From assembly GCF_004365175.1 (NCBI RefSeq), contig NZ_SOCE01000001.1, forward strand, positions 5,737,098 to 5,801,097: DNA of 64,000 nucleotides, written 5' to 3'. A program made the translations under genes and the position numbers. This DNA comes from Kribbella voronezhensis (GTDB lineage: Bacteria > Actinomycetota > Actinomycetes > Propionibacteriales > Kribbellaceae). The stretch's first letter is position 1. Every line of letters starts with the position of its first letter. Shown piece by piece: positions 24,244 to 32,555 of this stretch. A model generated the notes under the pieces. That model saw nothing but the letters and a program-made list of their open reading frames with translations. It did no database searches and had not been told where the DNA came from.

Positions 24244-25559
24244 TTGGCGCTCTCCTTCTCGAGGTCGGTCCAGATCTTGCCATTCGGGTAGCGGAAGTCA
24301 CAGAGCGTTTCCGCATCCAGTTCGGCGCTGAACCCCGGCCGCGTGGGTGCGACGTAGTGACCGTCCTTGATCACCACGGGGTCCAGGAAGTGCTCGTGCA
24401 GGTGGTCGACGTACTCGATCACGCGACTCTCGGTGCTGCCGCTGACCGCGACCAGGTCGAACATCGACAGGTGCTGGACCAGTTCGCACAGCCCGACCCC
24501 GCCGGCGTGCGGACACACCGGTACGCCGAACTTCGCCGCCAGCAGCAGGATCGCGATGTTCTCGTTCACCCCGGCGACCCGGGCCGAGTCGATCTGCACG
24601 AACGACAGCGATTCGGCCTGCAGCAGTTGCTTGAAGACGACCCGGTTCTGCACGTGCTCGCCGGTGGCGACCCGGACCGGCGCGATGGCCCGGGCGATCG
24701 CGGCGTGGCCGAGGATGTCGTCCGGACTGGTCGGCTCCTCGACCCACCACACGTCGTACGGGGTCAGCGCCTTGATCCAATCAATCGCGTCCGCGACGTC
24801 CCAGCGCTGGTTGGCGTCGATCGCGATCCGGATGTCCGGACCGACCGCCTCGCGGGCCAGCCGCAGCCGGCGGATGTCGTCGTCGAGGTCCGCGCCGACC
24901 TTGAGCTTGATCTGGGTGAACCCGTCGGCGACCGCCTCGTGGCAGAGCCGGACCAGCTTGGCGTCGTCGTACCCGAGCCAGCCCGGCGAGGTCGTGTACG
25001 CCGGATAACCCCGCTCCCGCAGCGCCTTCTCGCGCTCGGCCCGCCCCGGCACCGCGGCGTACAGGATCTCCAGCGCTTCTTCGCGGGTGAGGGCGTCGGT
25101 CAGGTAGCGGAAGTCGACCAGGTCGACGATCTGCTCGGGGCTGAGGTCGGACAGCAGCTTCCACAGCGGCACGCCGGCGCGCTTGGCGGCGAGATCCCAG
25201 ACGGCGTTGACGACGGCGCCGATCGCCATGTGCATGACGCCCTTCTCGGGCCCGAGCCAGCGCAGTTGCGAGTCGTGCACGAGCGACTTCCAGAAGCCGC
25301 CGAGGTCGCCCAGGACGGCGTCGACGTCGAGCCCGACGATGTGGTCGCGGAGGGCCTCGATGGCCGCGGTCTGCACGTCGTTGCCGCGGCCGATGGTGAA
25401 CGCGAAGCCGTGTCCCTCGAGACCGTCGCCGGTGTCCGTGCGCAGGATCAGGTACGCCGCGGAGTAGTCCGGGTCGGCGTTCATCGCGTCCGAGCCGTCG
25501 AGATCCAGCGAGGTGGGGAAGCGGACGTCGTACGTCTCGAACTCCGTGAAGCGTGGCAT
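24240..25559 (-). CDS. fucD: L-fuconate dehydratase, enolase superfamily
   Basis: 439 residues from ATG 25559. Mandelate-racemase/enolase superfamily: catalytic lysine region GFTQIKLKVGADLDDDIRRL, metal ligands at DAN (IAIDANQRWD), VEEPTSPDD and ATGEH, and the C-terminal His region PHAGGVGLCELVQHLSMFD. The N-terminal capping part and the length match FucD, which dehydrates L-fuconate to 2-keto-3-deoxy-L-fuconate; close sugar-acid dehydratases are the alternative. First gene of a three-gene operon, with a perfect 12-bp palindrome just upstream. The frame is open further upstream, but the conserved MPRFTEFETYDVRFPTS start is here. Confidence 0.9.
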   Translation of the reverse strand: MPRFTEFETYDVRFPTSLDLDGSDAMNADPDYSAAYLILRTDTGDGLEGHGFAFTIGRGNDVQTAAIEALRDHIVGLDVDAVLGDLGGFWKSLVHDSQLRWLGPEKGVMHMAIGAVVNAVWDLAAKRAGVPLWKLLSDLSPEQIVDLVDFRYLTDALTREEALEILYAAVPGRAEREKALRERGYPAYTTSPGWLGYDDAKLVRLCHEAVADGFTQIKLKVGADLDDDIRRLRLAREAVGPDIRIAIDANQRWDVADAIDWIKALTPYDVWWVEEPTSPDDILGHAAIARAIAPVRVATGEHVQNRVVFKQLLQAESLSFVQIDSARVAGVNENIAILLLAAKFGVPVCPHAGGVGLCELVQHLSMFDLVAVSGSTESRVIEYVDHLHEHFLDPVVIKDGHYVAPTRPGFSAELDAETLCDFRYPNGKIWTDLEKESAK

Positions 25560-25596
25560 GGACACCCGTTCTGCCGTGATCCGACCTGACGGCAGG

Positions 25597-25608
25597 ATCC
25601 TATAGGAT
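25597..25608. promoter_or_regulatory. Palindromic operator upstream of the fucose-type operon
   Basis: ATCCTATAGGAT, a perfect 12-bp palindrome and the only AT-rich patch in the divergent promoter region, 38-49 bp before the fucD start. FCD-type GntR regulators bind short palindromes of this kind; the GntR gene at 19981 is one candidate. The site also sits 43 bp before the divergent folP-like start. Confidence 0.55.
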
Positions 25609-25650
25609 ATGTGCCAGCTTGCCCACCGGGGGACGACTAGAGTCGTCTTC

Positions 25651-26532
25651 GTGCCGGATGAAGAGGACCACGTACTACGGCTGGGCAGCCGGTCGTTCGG
25701 GCCGGGCGAGTTCGCCCTGATGGCGATCGTGAACCGGACGCCGGACTCGTTCTTCGACCGCGGCGCCACCTACGCCACCGAGGCGGCGTACGAGGCGATC
25801 GACCAGGCGGTCACCGAAGGCGCCGACCTGGTCGACATCGGCGGCGTCAAGGCCGGCTACGGCGAGCCCGTCTCCGAGGACGAGGAGCTCCGCCGGACGG
25901 TCGACTTCGTCGCGGGGATCCGGGAACGGCATCCCGGCCTGGTGATCAGCGTCGACACCTATCGCAGCGGTGTCGCCCGGCGGGTCGGCGCGGCCGGCGC
26001 GAACCTGATCAACGACACCTGGGCCGGCTCCGATCCCGCGATGCCGGCCGCCGCGGCCGAGGTCGGCGCCGGCCTGGTCTGCAGTCACGTCGGCGGGCTG
26101 ACGCCGAGGACCGACCCGCACCGGATGGCGTACGACGATGTGGTCGCGGACGTGATCGCGACGACCACCCGGCTGGCCGAGCGGGCCGTCGCCGAAGGCG
26201 TCCGGCGCGACGGCATCCTGATCGACCCGACCCACGACTTCGGCAAGAACACCTGGCAGTCGCTCGAGCTGACCCGCCGGCTGGACGAGCTGACCGCGAC
26301 CGGCTGGCCGGTACTGGTCGCCGTGTCCAACAAGGACTTCATCGGCGAGACACTCGACCTCCCGCCCGGCCGGCGCGGCAACGGCACGATCGCGGCACTG
26401 AGCGTGTCCGCCTGGCTGGGGGCCCGCGTCTTCCGTGTCCACGACGTGCCCGCCGCGCGGCAGGCACTCGACCTGATCGCCGTACTCCGGGGCTCGGCCG
26501 AGCCCGCCGGAACCCGAAGGAGCCTGGCCTGA
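25651..26532 (+). CDS. FolP2-like dihydropteroate synthase homologue
   Basis: 293 residues from GTG 25651 (an upstream in-frame ATG at 25609 is possible). The pterin-binding barrel is clear: LMAIVNRTPDSFFDRG, VDIGGVKAGYGEPVSEDEE, VISVDTYRSGVARR, LINDTWAGSD, GILIDPTHDFGKNT, VAVSNKDFIGETL. The canonical GGESTRPG loop of active synthases reads GGVKAGYG, exactly as in mycobacterial FolP2, which is reported to lack dihydropteroate synthase activity. So a role other than folate synthesis is likely. GACGACT-AG-AGTCGTC forms an inverted repeat (25632-25647) just before the start and could mask it. Coupled to the next gene (TGATG). Confidence 0.88.
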   Translation: MPDEEDHVLRLGSRSFGPGEFALMAIVNRTPDSFFDRGATYATEAAYEAIDQAVTEGADLVDIGGVKAGYGEPVSEDEELRRTVDFVAGIRERHPGLVISVDTYRSGVARRVGAAGANLINDTWAGSDPAMPAAAAEVGAGLVCSHVGGLTPRTDPHRMAYDDVVADVIATTTRLAERAVAEGVRRDGILIDPTHDFGKNTWQSLELTRRLDELTATGWPVLVAVSNKDFIGETLDLPPGRRGNGTIAALSVSAWLGARVFRVHDVPAARQALDLIAVLRGSAEPAGTRRSLA

Positions 26533-27266
26533 TGCATCGCCTGACCACTGCCGGGATCAGCGACGCCGAGATCATCCAGGCCTACCAGGTCGAGGACCGG
26601 TCGGTGCCGCATCTGCGCTGCAACTTCGTCACCAGCCTGGACGGCGCGGTCGAGATCGACGGCCAGTCCAAGTCGCTGACCAACCCCGAGGACAGCGAGT
26701 TGTTCGGCAAGCTGCGGATGCTCAGCGATGTCGTCCTGGCCGGCGCCGGCACGGTCCGGATCGAGGGGTACAACGGACTGCGGCTCGGCAGCGACCGGCG
26801 GGCCTGGCGGAAAGCCAACGGACTGGCGGAGAATCCGACGCTGGCGATCGTGTCGTCCCGGCTGGACCTCGACCCGATCAACAAGGTCTTCGCGGACGCG
26901 CCGGTCCGCCCGCTGGTGATCACTCACGCGGCCGCGCCGCCGGAGCGGGTGGAGGCCCTGGGCGAGGTAGCCGAGGTGCTGGTGTGTGGCGAGGCGGAGG
27001 TCGATCTACAGGCCGTGGTGTCGACGCTGGCCGAGCGGGGACTGCCGCAGATCCTCTGCGAGGGCGGTCCGCATCTGCTCGGCGCGCTGACCGAAGCGGA
27101 CCTCGTGGACGAGATGGACCTTTCGCTGTCGCCGCTGCTGGTCGGCCCTGGTGCGGGGCGGATCACCGCGGGAGCGGTCGACACAGTGGCCCGGCGGTTC
27201 GTACTGCGGTCGGTGCTCGGTGCCGACGACGGCTCCCTGTTCCTGCGCTACCTGCGAGCGTCCTGA
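26532..27266 (+). CDS. RibD C-terminal-domain reductase (Rv2671-like)
   Basis: 244 residues. A single RibD_C/dihydrofolate reductase-like domain: VPHLRCNFVTSLDGAVEIDGQSKSLTNPEDSELFGKLRMLSDVVLAGAGTVRIEGYNGL, then ILCEGGPHLLGALTEADLVDEMDLSLSPLLVGPG. The deaminase half of bifunctional RibD is absent. In M. tuberculosis the related Rv2671 product behaves as a dihydrofolate reductase when overexpressed. Its ATG shares one base with the stop of the FolP2-like gene, so the two proteins probably act together in one pterin or folate-like pathway. Substrate not proven. Confidence 0.85.
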   Translation: MHRLTTAGISDAEIIQAYQVEDRSVPHLRCNFVTSLDGAVEIDGQSKSLTNPEDSELFGKLRMLSDVVLAGAGTVRIEGYNGLRLGSDRRAWRKANGLAENPTLAIVSSRLDLDPINKVFADAPVRPLVITHAAAPPERVEALGEVAEVLVCGEAEVDLQAVVSTLAERGLPQILCEGGPHLLGALTEADLVDEMDLSLSPLLVGPGAGRITAGAVDTVARRFVLRSVLGADDGSLFLRYLRAS

Positions 27267-27288
27267 CCGGCTCGACTACGGTTGACTC

Positions 27289-27981
27289 GTGCCTATCGTC
27301 AGTGCCGCTGTCTGTCCCCACCCGCCGCTGCTGGTTCCCGCAGTCGCCGGTGGCGCAGCAGCAGAGCTCGACGTACTGCGTGCCGCTTGCCTCGCCGCGA
27401 TCGATCAGCTTGCCGACGCCGACTCCCTGCTGATCGTCGGCTCCGGCCCGACCACCGGTACGCAGTACGAGTCGTCGGCAGGTGGCAGCTTCGGCCCGTA
27501 CGGCGCTCCGCAGGTGACCGTCGGCTCCGGCGACCCGGTGCTGCCGCTCTCGCTGACGACGGGCAGTTGGCTCCGCTCGCAAAGCAAGGCGGTCGGCCTG
27601 CCGACCCTCATGGTCACCGTCGCCACGGACGAGTCGGTCGAGGGGTGCCTGGCGCTGGGCCAAGAGCTTGCTGCAGGCAACGAGCGGAAAGCCTTGCTGG
27701 TGATGGGCGACGGATCGGCCCGCCGCAGCGAGCACTCACCGGTGCACCTCCACCCGCGCGCGGAGATCTTCGACAGTACGGTCGCGGCCGCGCTGGACCT
27801 CGCCGACACGGCCACCCTCGCCGCGCTCGACCCCGACCTCGCCGGCGAGCTCAAGGCCGCCGGCCGAGCGCCCTGGCAAGTTCTTGCGGGTGCAGCCCGT
27901 CCGGCCACCTTCACCGGCAACCTGCTGTACCACGCAGCGCCGTACGGCGTGGGCTACTTCGTCGCAGCCTGGTCTGCCTGA
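27289..27981 (+). CDS. LigB-like class III extradiol dioxygenase-fold protein
   Basis: 230 residues from GTG 27289. The N-terminus IVSAAVCPHPPLLVPAVAGG carries the first His of the LigB/MEMO fold, and LLVMGDGSARRSEHSPVHLHPRAEIFD resembles the second metal region. Family members occur next to central metabolism genes in many actinobacteria; no reaction is established. It follows the FolP2-like and RibD-like genes by 22 bp on the same strand. Its last 28 bases overlap the 3' end of the opposite-strand gene. Confidence 0.75.
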   Translation: MPIVSAAVCPHPPLLVPAVAGGAAAELDVLRAACLAAIDQLADADSLLIVGSGPTTGTQYESSAGGSFGPYGAPQVTVGSGDPVLPLSLTTGSWLRSQSKAVGLPTLMVTVATDESVEGCLALGQELAAGNERKALLVMGDGSARRSEHSPVHLHPRAEIFDSTVAAALDLADTATLAALDPDLAGELKAAGRAPWQVLAGAARPATFTGNLLYHAAPYGVGYFVAAWSA

Positions 27982-28625
27982 TCCTCCACATGGACTTCGG
28001 GCCACCGGGACGCTGTCGCGGCCAGATCGGCATGCCCGGCCTCGACGAGCTGGTTGGCCAGCTCGACCCGCGCCGCTCGTACTGCGTCGGCCGCCTCCTC
28101 CGCGCTCGGATAAGGGCCCGACCAGTTGCACACGGCATCCCCGGCGAACCAGCCCGCGGCGGACCGGCGTACCTGGGAAGCCGCGAGCCGGTCCGCGGGC
28201 AAGGCGTCACCGCGCTCGGCAGCCAGCTGGACGACCGCGTCGACGGTGACGACCTCGGCGCTCAGATCGGTCAGCGGCCGGAGGTAGACGGCATCGGTGT
28301 AGACGAACTCGTACCCGGCCGGGGCGCGCTCGGCCAGCCAAGCGAGAGCCTCGAGTACTGCGGTCCGCAGCTGCTCGGAGTTCTCCGGGTCGGCGAGGGT
28401 GTGCACGCCGCACAGCCTGGTGTGGGTCGGGCGCAGTTCGTTCTGCCAGAGGCGGACCTGCAACTCCTCGCGGCCGGACAGCCGGCGGCCGAGGATCCGG
28501 GCCAGGCCGACCACGTCGAAGTTCAGCTCGTCCGGGGTGCGTCTGCGGCCCGGCTCGAACGGCTCGCCGGGCGGTGTCCCGTGCGTGGTCCACGGCCCGA
28601 CGTGCCAGCGCTCCAACGTGGTCAT
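27954..28625 (-). CDS. Hypothetical protein, unknown function
   Basis: 223 residues from ATG 28625. I do not recognise it. It is soluble, has no signal peptide, and has W-rich N-terminal segments (TLERWHVGPWTTHG), a central DELNFDVVGLARILGRRLSGREELQVRLWQNELRP and an alanine-rich helical C-terminus (SAEEAADAVRAARVELANQLVEAG). It begins 10 bp after the siderophore-binding lipoprotein gene on the same strand, so it may be read as the second gene of that iron-regulated transcript. Codon use is normal for the window. Confidence 0.7.
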   Translation of the reverse strand: MTTLERWHVGPWTTHGTPPGEPFEPGRRRTPDELNFDVVGLARILGRRLSGREELQVRLWQNELRPTHTRLCGVHTLADPENSEQLRTAVLEALAWLAERAPAGYEFVYTDAVYLRPLTDLSAEVVTVDAVVQLAAERGDALPADRLAASQVRRSAAGWFAGDAVCNWSGPYPSAEEAADAVRAARVELANQLVEAGHADLAATASRWPEVHVEDQADQAATK

Positions 28626-28635
28626 GGGCCCCAAC

Positions 28636-29607
28636 TTAGCTCCGCTCGGGCGCCGGTACGTCGAAGGTGGTGCTGAGGTCGGTCAGGATCGACCAGGCGC
28701 CCTGCAGGCCGACCGCGGTCATCCAGGTGATGTCCGGCACCTCGTGCACCTTCGGCGCCAGCGGCTTCCACAGCGGGTTCGCCTTGAACTGGTCGGCCGT
28801 CTTCTTGCTCAGCCCCTTCTCGTCGGCGTAGGTCGCGACGAAGATCGCGTCGGCGTCCGCGTCCTTGATCCGCTCGGCGCTGATCTCGGCCGCGAAGCCG
28901 TTCACGTCCTGCGACTTCGGCCGCTTCAGGCCGGCGTCCGTCAGCACGATCCCGGAGAAGCTGGCGTTCTGGTAGAGCCGGGTCGGCCCGTCGACGAACC
29001 GGACCACCGAGATCGTCGGGTTCTTCGCCTTCGCGTTGATCGCCGCACCGACAGCCTTGGCCGCGGTCTCGTACGACGTGAGCTCCTCGTTCGCCAGGTC
29101 CTCGGCGCCGAGTGCCTTCGCCTCCAGCCGGATGTTGTCCTTCCAGGTCGGCCCGGTGGTCTCGGTCATCACCGTCGGCGCGATCTTGCTCAGCTGCGGG
29201 TACAGCTTCTCGTGCCGCACCTTCGCGGTGATGATCAGATCCGGCTTGAGCGCGGCGATCTTCTCCAGGTTCGGCTCGGCCAGCGTGCCGACCGACTGCG
29301 CCTCCGCTCCGTACTTCGTGCGGTCGTCGCCGAGGTAGTCGGGCAGCTTCCCGTTGATGGTCCGGTAGTCGGTGAACCCGACCACCTGCGTGTGCAGGAT
29401 CATCGTCGCGTCGACGAAGCTCGCGTCCAGCGCCACCACCCGCTTGGGCTTGGCCGGAATCTCGGTCTTGCCCATCGCGTGCTCGATCGTCCGCGGGAAG
29501 CCGGCGTTCGCGGACGCCTGCGCGGGATCCTCCTTCTTCTCCGACCCGCCACAGCCGGTCAGGGCCAACGCAACGGCAACAATCAACGTTCCAAGGCGGA
29601 CGCGCAC
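28636..29607 (-). CDS. Iron-siderophore ABC transporter substrate-binding lipoprotein
   Basis: 323 residues from GTG 29607, chosen because GGGAGA lies about five bases upstream (an ATG at 29622 is in frame). Signal peptide with lipobox LTGC (Cys about residue 19), then a FepB/FhuD-type periplasmic-binding fold: KPKRVVALDASFVDATMILHTQVVGFTDY, SVGTLAEPNLEKIAALKPDLIITAK, long connecting helix TSYETAAKAVGAAINAKAK. It delivers ferric siderophore to the permease pair encoded divergently at 29725-31775. An IdeR-like box lies 51 bp upstream. Confidence 0.93.
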   Translation of the reverse strand: MRVRLGTLIVAVALALTGCGGSEKKEDPAQASANAGFPRTIEHAMGKTEIPAKPKRVVALDASFVDATMILHTQVVGFTDYRTINGKLPDYLGDDRTKYGAEAQSVGTLAEPNLEKIAALKPDLIITAKVRHEKLYPQLSKIAPTVMTETTGPTWKDNIRLEAKALGAEDLANEELTSYETAAKAVGAAINAKAKNPTISVVRFVDGPTRLYQNASFSGIVLTDAGLKRPKSQDVNGFAAEISAERIKDADADAIFVATYADEKGLSKKTADQFKANPLWKPLAPKVHEVPDITWMTAVGLQGAWSILTDLSTTFDVPAPERS

Positions 29608-29657
29608 AGGTTCTCCCAGCATCGACAGCAGATCGCGAGCACCCTACTCCATGAAAG

Positions 29658-29676
29658 TTAGGCTGCCCTAACCTGA
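29658..29676. promoter_or_regulatory. IdeR/DtxR iron box 1 (binding-protein side)
   Basis: TTAGGCTGCCCTAACCTGA matches the IdeR/DtxR consensus TTAGGTTAGGCTAACCTAA at 14 of 19 bases by my count, including both TTAGG and CTAACCT arms. Lies 51-69 bp before the lipoprotein start. Iron-loaded IdeR bound here would shut down uptake. Confidence 0.8.
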
Positions 29677-29694
29677 CCCCTCGGTGGTCGGCCG

Positions 29695-29713
29695 GGAGGT
29701 AAGGGTCGCCTAA
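29695..29713. promoter_or_regulatory. IdeR/DtxR iron box 2 (permease side)
   Basis: On the minus strand TTAGGCGACCCTTACCTCC matches the same consensus at about 12 of 19 positions. It lies 12-30 bp upstream of the first permease ATG. Centre-to-centre distance to box 1 is 37 bp, giving each divergent promoter its own box. Confidence 0.55.
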
Positions 29714-29724
29714 GGTTGGGCGGT

Positions 29725-30726
29725 ATGTGGGCTGTGCGGCGGGTGTCGAGGCCGGTGGCGTTGATCCTGGTGGCGACCGTCGTGGTGCTGACTTTTGCGG
29801 CGAGTCTGGCGTTGGGTTCGCGCTGGCTGGGGCTGGGTGCGGTCGGGCACGCGTTGCTGTCGCCGGACGGGACCGACGCGGACGTGATCGTGCGGAGCCT
29901 GCGGTTGCCGCGCACCGTGGTCGCGCTGGTGATCGGGGTGTGCCTGGGCATCGCCGGCGCGTTGATGCAGGGGCACACCCGGAACGCGCTGGCCGAGCCG
30001 GGGATCTTCGGCGTGAGCGCGGGAGCCGCGTTGGCGGTGGTGCTCGGACTGCAGGTCGGACTGGTGGAGACCGTCGGTTCGACAGTCTGGTGTGCACTCA
30101 TCGGTGCACTGGTGGCGACCTTCGCGGTACAGCGGCTTGCGTCGCGGGGGAGTGGCGCGACGCCGGTGGGGCTGGCGCTGACCGGAGCTGCGGTGGCCGC
30201 GATGCTGGGGGCGCTGACTTCGGCGATCGTGCTGCTCGATGCGAACACGCTGGACGGCTATCGCTTCTGGGCGGTGGGTTCGGTGGCCGGTCGCGGGTTC
30301 GACGTGGTCGGTCAGGTGCTGCCATTCGCTCTGATCGGACTCCTCCTGGCGGCGGTCAACGCGCGCGATCTCGACCTGCTGGCACTGGGCGACGATGTGG
30401 CCGCCGGTCTGGGCCTGTCGGTACGCCGGGCCCGCCTCGTCGGGCTGCTCGCGATCGGGCTCCTCACCGCAGCGGGGGTCGCGGCCTGTGGACCGATCGG
30501 ATTCCTCGGACTTCTTTCCGGCCACGTCGCCCGCCGGATCTTCGGAGCCCGCAACGCCTGGCTGATCCCGGCCGCCGGGCTGACCGGAGCAGCCGCCCTG
30601 ATCCTGGCGGACCTGGTCGGCCGCCTGGTCGGAGGAGCCGGTGAGGTCCAGGCAGGCGTCGTACTGGGGATCGTCGGTGCGCCGCTGTTCGTGGTCGTCG
30701 TACGGCGTCGGGCGGTCGCGTTGTGA
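29725..30726 (+). CDS. Siderophore ABC transporter permease, FecCD family (first)
   Basis: 333 residues from ATG 29725. FecCD fold of about ten helices with LRLPRTVVALVIGVCLGIAGALMQGHTRNALAEPGIFGVSAGAALAVVLG, and the coupling region GLSVRRARLVGLLAIGLLTAAGVAACGPIGFLGLLSGHVARRIFGARNAWLIPAAGLTGAAALILADLVGR. The line-start motif P-R-x-x-x-x-x-x-x-G-x-x-L is conserved. The stop overlaps the GTG of the second permease (GTGA). It forms a heterodimer pore with that protein. Confidence 0.93.
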   Translation: MWAVRRVSRPVALILVATVVVLTFAASLALGSRWLGLGAVGHALLSPDGTDADVIVRSLRLPRTVVALVIGVCLGIAGALMQGHTRNALAEPGIFGVSAGAALAVVLGLQVGLVETVGSTVWCALIGALVATFAVQRLASRGSGATPVGLALTGAAVAAMLGALTSAIVLLDANTLDGYRFWAVGSVAGRGFDVVGQVLPFALIGLLLAAVNARDLDLLALGDDVAAGLGLSVRRARLVGLLAIGLLTAAGVAACGPIGFLGLLSGHVARRIFGARNAWLIPAAGLTGAAALILADLVGRLVGGAGEVQAGVVLGIVGAPLFVVVVRRRAVAL

Positions 30727-31775
30727 CCGCAACTGCCGAAGCGGCCGTCAAGCCGCGAACCGTAGTACTGGCTGCTGCTTTCGCCCTCGCAGCAGTTGTT
30801 CTTGCGCTGGTCTCCTTGAGTCTCGGTACTACGAAGCTGCCACTCGATGAGGTACTGCGAGCCCTGGTCGGCGGAGGCGACAGCGGGACCCGGCTGATCG
30901 TGGTGGAGCTCCGGATGCCCAGGGTCGCGACCGGGCTGCTGGTGGGCATCGCGTTCGCCGTATCGGGGGCACTCCTGCAGACCTTGTCGCGCAACCCGCT
31001 GGCCAGCCCGGACATCATCGGGGTGAACTCGGGTGCCTCGGCGGCCGCGGTCGGCGTGATCGTGCTCGCGGGGACCGGTGGCGGCAACATCTCCGGCGCC
31101 GCCGAGCAGATCGGCCTGCCGCTGGCCGCAGTACTGGGTGGCTTGCTGGCGACGTTGATCGTCGGCCTGCTGTCCATCCAGCGCGGCGTGGTCGACGCGA
31201 GCAAGGTGGTGCTGATCGGTGTCGGAGTCGCGGCCGCCGCGAATTCGCTGGTCGCCTGGTTGCTGGTGATCGGCGATGTCACCGACGCGGGCCGGGCCGC
31301 CGCGTGGCTGGCCGGCTCGCTCAACGCGCGGACCTGGTCCGACGCCGTCCCGGTCGGGCTCGCCGTCGCACTGTTGTTGCCAGTGGCAATGATGTTCGGT
31401 CGCGAGCTGGAGGCGCTGGTGCTCGGTGACGATGTCGCGTCCTCGCTCGGCGTCCGGGTGTCCCGGGTCCGGCTCGCGTTGCTGGTCGTTGCGACCGTGC
31501 TCGCCGCGATGGCGACCGCTGGCGCCGGGCCGATCGCGTTCGTCGCGCTGGTCGCTCCACAGGTCGCGCAGCGGTTGGCGCGGACGGATCGCCCGCCGTT
31601 GCTGACGACGGCGATGCTCGGCGCGCTGTTCGTCACGCTGGCGGATCTGGTTGCACGCAACGGCCTGCAGGTGTTGCAGGTCGGCCCGTACGAGTTGCCG
31701 GTCGGGGTCGTCACGGCCGCGGCCGGAGCGCCGTACCTGCTCCACCTCATCGGCCGTCAGCAGAAGGGGCGCTGA
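30723..31775 (+). CDS. Siderophore ABC transporter permease, FecCD family (second)
   Basis: 350 residues from GTG 30723. FecCD motifs LRMPRVATGLLVGIAFAVSGALLQTLSRNPLASPDIIGVNSGASAAAVGVIVL and GVRVSRVRLALLVVATVLAAMATAGAGPIAFVALVAPQVAQRLAR. C-terminus ELPVGVVTAAAGAPYLLHLIGR is the usual end of the family. It pairs with the preceding permease, and the ATPase gene begins three bases after its stop. Confidence 0.93.
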   Translation: MTATAEAAVKPRTVVLAAAFALAAVVLALVSLSLGTTKLPLDEVLRALVGGGDSGTRLIVVELRMPRVATGLLVGIAFAVSGALLQTLSRNPLASPDIIGVNSGASAAAVGVIVLAGTGGGNISGAAEQIGLPLAAVLGGLLATLIVGLLSIQRGVVDASKVVLIGVGVAAAANSLVAWLLVIGDVTDAGRAAAWLAGSLNARTWSDAVPVGLAVALLLPVAMMFGRELEALVLGDDVASSLGVRVSRVRLALLVVATVLAAMATAGAGPIAFVALVAPQVAQRLARTDRPPLLTTAMLGALFVTLADLVARNGLQVLQVGPYELPVGVVTAAAGAPYLLHLIGRQQKGR

Positions 31776-31778
31776 ACC

Positions 31779-32555
31779 GTGGACGTCGAGAATCTCACCC
31801 TTGCCTACGGCCCGGACGAGCCGGTGGTCTCCGAGCTCAGCCTGGCCGTGCCGGCCGGGCAGTTGACGGCGATCGTCGGCCCGAACGGTTCCGGCAAGTC
31901 GACCTTGCTCCGTGGGATGAGCCGGCTGCTCGCGCCGCGTTCCGGCCGGGTGCTCCTGGACGGCAAGGACATCCAACAGTTGCCCGCCCGTGAGCTGGCT
32001 CGTCAGCTGGGCCTGCTGCCACAGGGCCCGGTGACGCCGGAAGGGATCACCGTGGCCGAGCTGGTGTCGCGTGGACGGCATCCTCATCGCGGCCTGTTCG
32101 CCCGGCTGACCTCCGACGACCAGCAGGCGATCGACGACGCCCTGGCCGCGGTCGAACTGGTCGAGCTGCGAGACCGGCCCGCTGAGCAGTTGTCCGGCGG
32201 CCAGCGCCAGCGGGTCTGGATCGCGATGGTGCTTGCCCAGGGAACGCAGTACCTGCTGCTCGACGAGCCCACCACGTACCTCGATCTGGCGCACGCCGTC
32301 GACGTGATGAATGTCGTCCACGCGGCCGCGCACAACACCGGCCGGACCGTGGTGACGGTCCTGCACGACCTGACGCTGGCGGCGCAGTACGCCGACCATT
32401 TGGTGGTGATGGGCGCCGGTCGGATCGCGGCCGAAGGGCCGCCCGCCGACGTACTGACCGAGGAGCTCCTTGCCGAGGTGTTCGGGCTGCGCGCGAAAGT
32501 GGTGGAGGTCGGCGGAGCCCCTGTGGTGGTGCCGGACCGTACGCTGGTGCCATGA
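31779..32555 (+). CDS. Siderophore ABC transporter ATPase, FecE/FhuC type
   Basis: 258 residues from GTG 31779. Walker A GPNGSGKST, Q-loop LGLLPQGP, signature LSGGQRQRVWIAM, Walker B YLLLDEPTTYLDL, H-loop LHDLTLAAQYADH. Completes the uptake system with the two permeases and the lipoprotein. Its stop overlaps the start of the FhuF gene by four bases (ATGA), tying transport to iron release. Confidence 0.94.
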   Translation: MDVENLTLAYGPDEPVVSELSLAVPAGQLTAIVGPNGSGKSTLLRGMSRLLAPRSGRVLLDGKDIQQLPARELARQLGLLPQGPVTPEGITVAELVSRGRHPHRGLFARLTSDDQQAIDDALAAVELVELRDRPAEQLSGGQRQRVWIAMVLAQGTQYLLLDEPTTYLDLAHAVDVMNVVHAAAHNTGRTVVTVLHDLTLAAQYADHLVVMGAGRIAAEGPPADVLTEELLAEVFGLRAKVVEVGGAPVVVPDRTLVP

